Shown piece after piece: positions 7,340 through 16,087 of a DNA stretch of 18,892 nucleotides (within the stretch, counting starts at the first letter, position 1; each line of letters begins with the position of its first letter). The stretch spans positions 1 to 18,892 of the forward strand of contig JAAMXY010000540.1 of NCBI GenBank assembly GCA_019677205.1, written 5' to 3'. The notes under the pieces are model-generated. The model did no database searches. It saw only the letters and a program-made list of their open reading frames with translations, and was not told the DNA's origin. A program made the position numbers and the translations under genes. The stretch is from Pinguiococcus pyrenoidosus (lineage: Eukaryota > Sar > Pinguiophyceae > Pinguiochrysidales > Pinguiochrysidaceae).

Positions 7340-7647
7340 GCCGATCTGCGTGTGCGTGCGCGCCAAAAAAGAGCGCTCAACCGCCCATTTCGATGCATAA
7401 ACGCGGGAAATCTCCTTGTGGTGTAACCGTCTTGACAAACAATCTTGTGACTGTTCCTGTCGTAATTCTACGTGTAGCATGGGCCAATTATGTTGTGCAG
7501 CATTGCCGGCTCGCCATATATGGGCACATCAAGCGAGAAGGCTGGAGAACAGTCTCGTGACAATCCAGCGACTTGGCGCGGAAGGGAACGTCGCTGTTCG
7601 CCCATCCTACAGCGTCACAAGTGAACAACTCTGGCGCAGACAGCGCC
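7340..7647. promoter_or_regulatory. Divergent MOB/VPS26C promoter region
   Basis: About 308 bases separate the two divergent ATGs, so both promoters must lie here unless 5' exons are missing. It contains CCAAT at 7484-7488 and a perfect CArG-type site, CCATATATGG, at 7514-7523. The latter also contains TATAT and could be read as a TATA-like element, 125-135 bases before the VPS26C ATG. A second in-frame MOB ATG lies at 7480. No other open frame with coding character is seen. Confidence 0.5.
7514..7523. promoter_or_regulatory. CArG-box-like palindrome / possible TATA element
   Basis: CCATATATGG fits CC(A/T)6GG, the binding site of SRF/MADS-box factors. It is a 10-base palindrome in a GC-rich intergenic region between divergent genes. 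Function is inference; it may equally be a TATA-like core element. Confidence 0.3.
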
Positions 7648-8636
7648 ATGGCGGCGCCCGAGGACCCCGAGCACTCGTCCGTGCGCCTCGAGGTGCAGCG
7701 CTTCGACCGCATCTACCGCGCAGGGGTACCACGCTTTCTCGCGTCGCCTTTTGAAGTGGACCGTGCGGCGCTCATCCGAGCGGCGCTCCGTAGGATACCG
7801 TCCGGGGCGCCGTCCAGATCCAGGCGAAAGGCGGATGGCAGCACTCCGGAGTGGTCATCACCGTGATGGGCCAGGTGCATGTGGAGCTACCAGCGGCGTC
7901 CAAGAGCGTCTTTGGCGCCAGCGCGATGGAGCCGGAGGTGCTTCTGGCGAAACACGTCAAGTGCGCCAGCGCCGGCCGCGTGCCCGTGGGCGCCACCGCG
8001 CTGCCCTTTGCTTTCGCGCTGGAGCCGGTGCAGGGCAAGGTGCTGCGCGAGACGTACCACGGCATGTGCGTGATGATCACGTACTTGATCGGCGTGAGCA
8101 TCGAGCGCGGCTCTTTCCTGCGCACGCTGTCGCATCAGATGGAGTTCGTCGTGGAGTCTTTTCCGACGCCCGTGCCCAAGAGCGCTCCGCTCGGCTTCCG
8201 CGTGACTCCGGAGAGCCTGCGCGCTTCGGACACGTCCGCGATGGGCGTGCGCATCCCGAGCTTCAACGTGTTTGGCAAGCTGCACAAGCTGCAGTGCCCG
8301 CTGAACATGCCGTTCACCGGCGAGGTGTGCGTCGCGGAGAGCGAGGTGGCCATCGAGAGCATGAACCTGCAGCTGATCCGCAACGAGACCATCAAGGCCA
8401 ATGGCAAGGAGCAGACGGAGGCCACGGAGGTGCAGGACATTCAGGTGGCGGCCGGCGACGTCGCGCGCGACATGGTCATTCCCATCTACATGATCTTCCC
8501 GCGCCTCCTCACGTGTCCGTCCTTCGAGACCGACAAGTTCAAGGTCAGCTTCGAGATCTGGCTGACCGTCTACTTCGTCGACGGGCGATACGTGAGCGAG
8601 ACCTTTGACGTCGGTCTCTTCCGCGCGAGATACTAA
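7648..8636 (+). CDS. VPS26C: VPS26C (DSCR3-type), retriever complex subunit
   Basis: Exons 7648-7725 and 7794-8636, phase 0, 306 residues (the human protein is 297). The ATG at 7648 lies in a strong context (GCGCCATGGCG). The spliced protein reads FDRIYRAG|DTVRGAVQI, matching the N-terminal arrestin-like strand of VPS26C (KVYHAGEVLSGVVVI). Family features follow in order: VITVMGQVHVEL, KVLRETYHGMCVMITYLI, PSFNVFGKL, CPLNMPFTGEVCVAES, ATEVQDIQVAAGDVARDM, VIPIYMIFPRLLTCPSF and TDKFKVSFEIWLTV. The IYMIFPRLxTCPxxET-like segment favours the VPS26C branch over retromer VPS26A/B. The protein forms retriever with VPS35L and VPS29 and recycles membrane cargo from endosomes. It is intact and complete. 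Confidence 0.95.
7726..7793 (+). other. VPS26C intron (68 nt)
   Basis: GCAGGG|GTACCA donor and CTCCGTAG|GAT acceptor, phase 0. It is needed because the two halves of the conserved N-terminal arrestin strand lie in different frames. Confidence 0.85.
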
Positions 8637-9366
8637 GTGGCGCCAGTGGTCTCGACCTCGGCCACCTCTCGACCTTGTACATCTCTGGACCTTGGATACC
8701 CCCAGTGCAGGTCTGAGGCGGCCTTGTCCGAAAGGTGAAAGCAGGAATCAGACCGATGGAGCAGGAACGTGCCACAAGTCATCCAGGTCACGCGCGTGTG
8801 TCAAAACCCCGAGCAGAGAGCGGGTTGCGGCGCGGCGCATCCTGCCGTGAAAGCGTGTCGAGCGGAGGCCGCATCTGGCTGATGGACCCTTGAAGCTGAT
8901 CCGCGGCAGCTGGCGACAGAGACAAAACCCGCCACGGCAGAAATCGCTCAAGCTGCAACTGGACTTCGTTAGTTCCCTATTCTATCGGCCAGTTGGGGGT
9001 TCGCGCGCACAAACCGCAAAACCAATCGGGCTGTGGTGGAAGCATCTGCGAACCACGTTGACCTCCGTTGATTGGTGTCGAAGCCGAGACATCGACGATC
9101 CCCCGCTATTCCCGCCATGCATAGCGATCCTCCGCAACCGCATGTGAGATTGATTGACGGGTGACCAGCAAGCAAGGTTGCATCTGAAGACCGGTGCTTC
9201 GACTTTGCCGCCCACATCGGAAGGCCACAAGCGCTTCGCACTCTTTCACGCCCACTTCAATTGACTTCGCACGTCTCTCTCTCGAGGTCAGTGAGAACTC
9301 TGAGGGCGTCCGCGGTGCGTGGCCGGGGCACCGACGCGTTTCGTACAAGCTAAACACAGACGCAAC
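8637..9366. other. Intergenic region, VPS26C 3' end to Roco start
   Basis: This is a 730-base spacer. Short open frames exist (for example 8890-9147), but none has domain character or recognisable motifs. Present are CCAAT at 9022-9026, ATTGG at 9071-9075 and an 8-base inverted repeat, CTGCCGTG (8842-8849) with CACGGCAG (8933-8940). I see no tRNA, snRNA or rRNA. It presumably contains the VPS26C 3' UTR and the Roco promoter and 5' UTR. Confidence 0.5.
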
Positions 9367-12300
9367 ATGGGCGCTGCGCGAAGTAATTTAAACCGCGTGC
9401 GGAAAGAGGCGCCAAAAGACCTCAAGTGGGCCGAAGACGTGCGCGACGCGCCAGCGCCGCGGTGGTGGACCGTCGCGCAGCAGCAGAACCACGTGTTTCG
9501 GGGCAAAGAGCTGCGGCTCGGCCAGCAGGCCTTGGAGGATTCGGATGTGGAGCTGTTGGTGGATTTCACTCTTCCGCAGCTGCCGAAACTCCGAGAGCTC
9601 AAGTTGGACGGCAACAACCTCAGCGACTCTGGCGTAGTGCTGCTCTTCGAGCGCGGAATCCATCGCTGCCCGAAGCTGCGACGACTGTACCTCGACAACA
9701 ACGCGCACGTCACCGATAAAGTGAACCGAAGTGTGGCCGAAGTTCTGCTCGCAAGGCCGCACGGCGCCTTGGACTACGTCTCCGGCGTCGATCTGAGGGC
9801 CGCTGCGCACATCTTGCGCATCCCACAGCATCTGGCGAGACTGGACAAGGAGAATGACCCCGGAATCGGCAAGCAGAGGGAAGCCAACTACGAGATTCTG
9901 CGCTTCCTTAGGGAGCGAGAGAAGGTACGCGTGCGAACCTGGGCCATTGGTCCAGAAAGGTGAATGTGGCGTTGACAAGCTTCCTCTTGCTCTTGCTCTT
10001 GCTCTTGCTGTTGCTCTTGCTTTTCTTGTTGCTCTGCTCTTAGGATGGAGGCGGCGTGCACGCGGCGGTCGCAAAGGTGCTCGTCACCGGTCCGGAAGGC
10101 GCGGGCAAGACTTCTCTTGTCCACCATCTGCTCTGGGATGGCGACTTCCTGGGCAAGCAGGCGAGGCCGACGCACGGCCTGGAGGTGACGGACTGGCACA
10201 CGACTAGCCAGGAGCTGCGGTTCTATGACTTCAGTGGGCAGCAAGTGTATGCGCACACGCGCCGACTCTGGCTTGCGACGAACGGCGTCTTCGTCCTCGT
10301 TTGGCGCCCAACGCGGAATATGAACGCGGCCGCCCAGCTAGTCGACTATGTTCGGGATGTGGTGAACGACGCTCCAGAGGCACAGCTCCTGCTGGTGTCA
10401 ACGCACGCGGACGAAGCTGGAACTGCTCCACTTTCGCCGAAGGCGCTGAAAGCCGCCGTTTCCGCTCTTCCGCCAAGGTATGGCCGCTGTGCTGGAGTGC
10501 CTGTTGCGCACGTGAAGCAGGCATCTGATGATGGTCTCCTTCTCCTGTGCAGAGCGGCTGAGCGCGTTGCGGGCTACTTCCACGTCAGCTCCAAGACCGG
10601 GCAGGGCATGAAAGAGCTGCGCTGCAGAATCGAAGAGCTGGCCCGCGGCTTGCCGTACATGAGCGAAGAACCTCCTGCGGCGTATGAACGCCTCCGCAGC
10701 AGGATCGAAGAAATGGCCAAGACGGACGGCACCTTCCTGCTGACCAATTCGGAGTGGCAAGAGCTAGCGGCAGAGTGTGGTGTAGAAGGCCATCGCGACG
10801 CCCTGAACTTTCTCCACAATTGCGGGACGCTGATGAAGCTGTCGAGCCAGCAGTGTCCGGGCAACTCCCAAGAAGCCGCAGGGCTCGTAGTGATCCAGCC
10901 GAAGAAGCTCGACGAGGTTCTGCGGCGAGTGATTGCATCCACTCCGACCGCGAGGTCGCACGTAAGGAACGGTGTCCTGCGGCACCGCGACCTCGAGCAG
11001 GTCTGGCCCAGCAGCTTGTGCCCTCCGCGGCTGCATTCCGCGATGCTCCGGTTCTTGCACGCTGCCGAGCTGGGCTTCCCGATCGTGACCGAAGAGTATG
11101 GCGACCACCACGAGACGCTGCTTCCGTCGATGCTTGACGGCGAGTCAGAATCAATATCAGAATCAGCGGCGCAGCTTTATGACGACTTGCGGTCGCGGTA
11201 CTCGTCGCTAGAGGAGAACGGCACGGTTGATGTGACCTTATCGACGATGCCACGACACTTCGGTGCACAACTGCACGTCCAGCTCCGGCCGTTTGCAGTC
11301 GATTTCGGATGGTCGGCAAACGGGTGTGTTCTCGCTTTGAAGAACGAGGACCAGGAGGTCGCCGGATGTGCTCGAGCGGTCTTCCGCTACGGTGCGAAAA
11401 CCGTACGGATTGAGAGCTTTGGGAGCATCAGCCTCCGGCACGAGATCCTATCTGGCGTGGTCAGGCTGCTGGAGAACTCGTTCAAGGGCATCGTCGTCAA
11501 GAACATGACGGTTTCGTACACGGACGGTGAACTCGTGGCGGATCAGTGGTCCTTGACTGAGCTGCGCCGGCTGGCGCGTGCCGGCGAAGACTCGATCTTG
11601 TGTGATGCCTGCGAAATCGAGAAGGAGCTGGTGCTCACCGACGTGCTGTGGTTCCTTGCCAAGGTCTCTGAGAAGGTGGACTACACACCAATGCTGGCGC
11701 ACGCGCAGTCGGCCATGCGGCCGTCATCAACGTCGGACCTCTTTGACGAAGACGGTCCGGATGTGGAGGCGAGCCCAACCATATCAGCAGCGTTCTCTGA
11801 GACGCTGGATCAGTTCATGGAGAGGGGCGTTACCAACGATTTCGACGTGGCCTTCTTCCTTCAGCAGCTCGTGGCTCCAACCGACCAGCAGATCCTCCGG
11901 ACCTGCGCGTTGCGATGCTTCAATTGGCTGCGCGGCCCGCACGCGAATTCGAGGAGGCTTTGCATGGAGGCCATCTGGCTGCTGTACCGCCGCGCGGTGG
12001 GCCACGACACCCAGTATGTGGCGTATCCTCTGCGCCCTCGCTTCATGGGCCGCTGGACATTGTCGCCGGAGGACGCCGTGCCCATCTCGTCTGGATCCGC
12101 TTCTTTGCTCCCGGCTGACGGCTCGGACCAGGAGGAGGCGCAGCAAGTCCAGAGCATTTTCGAGAGGATGGTGACAATCATGGAGATCCCGGAGGACCGT
12201 CACCGTGATGTCTTCGAGGGCGTCATCTTTAGTCGGGAGCCCCTCACCGCGGAGGAACTCCACGCTATGGCGAAGGCATCGGCCAGCTATTGCTGGGCAC

Positions 12301-12787
12301 CTTCTGCAAAGATCCACGTACACCCCTACGACCTGCCGGAGTTCACGAACGAGAATGCCATGATGTCGTTTCCCTCGGTACGCCCGAACTTCGATGCGGC
12401 CTCCCAGCAGGCGGATAGCATCTTTGCTGTCCATAGAGCTTTGGGGAGTATGGAACAGATTCTGGAAAGCCTTCAAGGCAGTGATGATCAGCCGGAAGAG
12501 GAAATCGGGGAGCTTCCGCACGGACGGGACCTCGGCGACGCCTTGAGGGATACCGCGCATACGCTGGCACTCATCGAAGAGCAGCGAGAGATGCTGGAAG
12601 GCATATTCTCTGGCAGTCTTTGCGGCAATGACGTCGCCCTGCTATCCAAGGCGGAGGATATACAGGAGTCGCTGTACGCATGGAGGCGCGTGATGAGACG
12701 CAGGCTTCTGCTGGTGACCACTTCGATTGCTGAAGTGGAGGGATCGTACGGAGGCTTGGTCCCTGATGATCAAGCTCCAGTGGAGAG

Positions 12788-12831
<44 letters not shown>

Positions 12832-13688
12832 TGATGGCTATGGGATCGCACTTCTTAGCCTTGGGCAAGCAAATGTCGCAGCTCCTTCCGCGCAAGGGTG
12901 CCGTCCCGTTTACGCCTCTGGTGCTGCCCTTGGAGATGGCGAAGAGGATCCAGAAGCTCTTCGACGGCAAGAGCGTGGCGCAGAGGGAGTGGTACTCCAT
13001 AGCGAGCTGGATGCGAGCCTACCAGCCTCGCCTCCTGGTGGACAAGTTTCAGCTCTTCTTCGTGTGTCCGGTGTCTGGGCGGATCGCCAGGACCAACGGC
13101 GGCAAGGGTTTCAAGCTGAAGGTCTTGAAGGAGAATTTCCAGGCCTTCGCTCCTTTCATGCAGTTTCTCATCGGTCTGATCAAGATCAGTATCGCCGCCG
13201 TCGGCGGTGCAGCCAGTCCAACGGGCTTTGGCTCCTTCGAAACCAGACTGCTGTGCGATGAAACCATCGGGAACGAGGTGATGTACGACTTCGAGACGTT
13301 GGCATCCCTGTCGCACATCCTGATCGGAGCGGACATGCTCGACGAGCTGAGCGACTACGATGAGATTCCCGAGCTGGACCTGAACACGTGGACCATGGAA
13401 TTGTCGGTGCGAGACGCAGAGGCGATTCGCATTGCGAAGCCGTGCGTCGTGGCCCCGGATGAGTGGCAGAAATTCATGAACTGGATACGCATCGCCTTGG
13501 ACGAGGCGGTGCACATGACGCGCTATGGCGGCGCAACGAAGCTCCACGGCACTGGTCTCGTTCCCGTCCTGCCGAGATACGGCGGGAGCGTCGCCTGGGT
13601 CCATCCCTCGGCCGCCGAGCTCTACCGCGACGAGGGCGAAGCGTGCTTGTGCGTCGAGGCGAAGCGGCGCCTAGGATTTGCTGCGTAG
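9367..13688 (+). CDS. Roco protein: LRR-Roc-COR with novel C-terminus
   Basis: Exons 9367-9924, 10044-10477 and 10553-13688; 1375 residues; stop TAG at 13686-13688. The start at ATG 9367 gives MGAARS, an N-myristoylation consensus. Leucine-rich repeats lie at residues about 45-140 (LPKLRELKLDGNNLSDSG, CPKLRRLYLDNN). The Roc GTPase follows: P-loop GPEGAGKT at 202-209, DFSGQ at 248-252 in place of the usual DFAGQ, THAD at 306-309, and FHVSSKTGQGM as the final motif. The COR region spans about 10700-11640 (FLHNCGTLMKL, LVVIQPKKLDEVL, GVLRHRDLEQVW). There is no kinase domain. A long helical linker contains a run of 14 Gln (12789-12830). A C-terminal globular region follows (12900-13685), with FQLFFVCPVSGR and FKLKVLKENFQ. 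Roco proteins are dimeric GTPases acting in signalling; this substrate is unknown. Confidence 0.9.
9925..10043 (+). other. Roco intron 1 (119 nt)
   Basis: AAG|GTACGC donor and CTGCTCTTAG|GAT acceptor, phase 0, between the LRR and Roc domains. Read-through meets TGA at 9961. Its polypyrimidine tract is a CTCTTG tandem repeat (9984-10019). Confidence 0.9.
9984..10019 (+). repeat. CTCTTG hexanucleotide repeat in intron
   Basis: Six tandem copies of CTCTTG (one with CTGTTG) form the polypyrimidine tract 24-60 bases upstream of the intron 1 acceptor. Confidence 0.9.
10478..10552 (+). other. Roco in-frame intron 2 (75 nt)
   Basis: CCAAG|GTATGG donor and CTCCTGTGCAG|A acceptor, phase 2, 75 nt, no stop. 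Removal joins VSALPPR to AAERVAGYFHVSSKTGQGM, which gives a normally sized Roc domain end. Retention would insert 25 residues before the last Roc motif. Confidence 0.75.
12789..12830 (+). repeat. CAG repeat encoding 14 glutamines
   Basis: Fourteen pure CAG codons sit in the Roco coding sequence, in the linker between the COR part and the C-terminal domain. The purity suggests length polymorphism. Confidence 0.95.
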
Positions 13689-13762
13689 ATGCCGCATAGA
13701 TGCTGCTTAGATGGCCGTCGCGTGAGCAGCAGCAGCCTCCTGTTTCAATGCGCGTAGAAGAT

Positions 13763-13807
13763 GAAGAAGTCGAAGAAGTCGAAGAAGTCGAAGAAGACGA
13801 AGAAGTA
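13763..13807. repeat. GAAGAAGTC 9-mer tandem repeat
   Basis: Five tandem 9-mers, three exact GAAGAAGTC and two variants, lie in the 162-base convergent spacer between the Roco stop and the stop of the four-TM gene. It is probably in 3' UTR. Confidence 0.85.
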
Positions 13808-13850
13808 TACCCCAAGCGTGTTCAATGGCGGGCAACCCTCTAAACTATCT

Positions 13851-14925
13851 TTATGCGTTGTAATGCGTGGTCGAGCTCTTTGACGACGATGACGACGGTG
13901 ACGCTGATAGATCATCGTACTCTACTCCTGTTTCATGGTGATCGTCATCATTATCATCATTATCATCATCATTATCATTATCATCATTATCATCATCATC
14001 ATCATCATCATCATCACCACCATCGTAGCAAATAAGACATAGCAGGAAGAAAGAGAAAAGAAGAAACCTACAGGCATTTTGGACGTACCCGATCCATACT
14101 CCGACAAGTCATCCTTCGACAAATAGAAAAGCGACGTCGATACCCCTTGCGCAAGGAAGAGGAGCACCGCGAAGGCACAAGTGGCGCCATAGGCACTGCG
14201 CGTACTACAGCTGTACCCTGGAATCTCCTCTTTCACCTGCGGTGGTGTGTGCTTATGGTCAGATTTCTGCTCAGTCTCATTTCGTGCCGACCAACGCCGG
14301 AATCACGTCATCACACGCCACGTCCCCTTCGCACTTTTCCACGTCCACTCCACTCCATGCACCCATGGATGCTCCCAGCCCCTGCAAAGCCTTTTGATCG
14401 CTTCCTCTGCTCCTGAGAAAGCGTCCGTATCCCAGCACCGCATCGTCGCCTTTCTCACGCCAGAGAGGATCTTGTCATCGCCCAGAAGCTCTCTCCTCTC
14501 CGCCTTTCGGATCTTGAGGCGCTCCGCTCCCGAATCGAAACCTTTTGTTCTCTGGCTGTGAAGGTAACGCATTCTCCGCAGTCTTATCATCGTAGCGAAG
14601 TCGCCAGCTGAAGCGCTCCGCTGGGAAAGCGCACCTTCTCGCAGTCTGCGAGCTGTCCCCAGAAGATGGCCGTTTGGAAGTTCATCAGCATCATGGTGTA
14701 GCCGACGCCGACGAGCACGTTGCTCAGCAGTGCGTTCCGCCCGAAGTTGATGGCCCGGATCATCACGACGCAGAAGATGATGTTCAGCAGCGCCGTAGTA
14801 AAGGCGTTGAAGCCCGCATTCGCCGTCGAAGAGACCACACAGGCGCAGATGAAGAAGCAGAACGCGAACAGACTCTGCAGCGCGATGACGCCGTTCGTGC
14901 GGTTGCGCTCCAGCAGCCAAAACAT
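13851..14925 (-). CDS. Four-TM MARVEL-like membrane protein
   Basis: Proposed exons (minus): 14925-14635, 14236-14089 and 13903-13851; phases 0 and 1; 163 residues; stop TAA at 13853-13851. TM1 spans residues about 12-34, TM2 40-60, TM3 66-90 and TM4 112-136. A loop between TM3 and TM4 has two cysteines (C95, C107). The short N-terminus and a Ser-rich tail (SPSSSSSKSSTTHYNA) would be cytosolic. This topology, with a second-loop Cys pair, fits MARVEL proteins such as synaptogyrin-like vesicle proteins, which shape or sort membranes; the assignment rests on topology, not on a strong motif. ATG 14925 is the first ATG after an in-frame stop at 15057-15055. The frame above it is open and plausible (GVFPPLWASK), so an upstream 5' exon is possible. 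It is divergent from H3. Confidence 0.65.
13904..14088 (-). other. Four-TM gene intron 2 (185 nt)
   Basis: TCGG|GTACGT donor at 14088 and CTATCAG|CG acceptor ending at 13904, phase 1. It contains a CAT/ATT microsatellite. Reading through would give an implausible run of methionines and isoleucines, which supports removal. Confidence 0.6.
13945..14024. repeat. CAT / CATTAT microsatellite
   Basis: About 80 bases of CAT triplets, interspersed with TAT in the left half and becoming pure (CAT)n on the right. It lies inside the inferred second intron of the four-TM gene. Confidence 0.95.
14237..14634 (-). other. Four-TM gene intron 1 (398 nt)
   Basis: AAG|GTGCGC donor at 14634 and CACCGCAG|GTG acceptor ending at 14237, phase 0, joining QLADCEK to VKEEIPGYSC. 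It is the longest intron inferred here. I found no additional exon inside it, but one cannot be excluded. Confidence 0.65.
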
Positions 14926-15811
<886 letters not shown>

Positions 15812-15848
15812 ACTGCGAACGTCCTTGCCTGGACAGCAGCAACACACA

Positions 15849-15868
15849 ATGGCATTCCTCAATGCCAT
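15849..15868 (+). promoter_or_regulatory. Hairpin in H3 3' UTR, candidate histone stem-loop
   Basis: Arms ATGGCATT (15849-15856) and AATGCCAT (15861-15868) pair perfectly over 8 bases around a 4-base loop CCTC. It begins 37 bases after the H3 stop and is preceded by an A/C-rich flank. Animal and some algal histone mRNAs end in a 6-bp stem with 4-nt loop, GG-rich at the stem base. The inner six pairs GGCATT/AATGCC have the GG...CC base, but the loop is not the usual U-rich one. Confidence 0.45.
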
Positions 15869-16087
15869 CTGGACCGAAGTCTATGCCAAGACTGATTGAC
15901 GATGGCGCGCTCTGCCACGCCACATACCCCCTTTCCCCCCTTTGCCTTGTTCGAGGTGGGTCAAGTGCGCGAGCAGCCGGCAATGCGAGAGTGGATGATC
16001 GACTCTTTGTGAAGCAGCGTTCCATTCGCGCGCACCGGCGGTGGAGACGGAGAGCAGCAGAACGATCTGTTCGGCTTTGCGTCCCAA

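Noticed and set aside
7751-8608. 285-codon + strand frame overlapping VPS26C
   Set aside because: Out-of-frame reading of VPS26C exon 2; Arg/Gly-rich without domain, while the chosen frame matches VPS26C along its length.
8842-8940. 8-base inverted repeat CTGCCGTG / CACGGCAG with 84-base spacing, considered as an ncRNA or transposon end
   Set aside because: The pairing stops at 8 bases and there is no target duplication, transposase or RNA motif nearby; expected by chance in GC-rich DNA.
10056-10088. Start of the Roco gene at GTG 10056 as a separate GTPase gene
   Set aside because: A non-ATG start preceded by a clear acceptor in frame with the LRR exon; LRR-Roc-COR is the known family order.
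13945-14024. CAT repeat considered as a coding His, Met or Ile tract or a CRISPR-like array
   Set aside because: No spacers; a triplet microsatellite inside an inferred intron.
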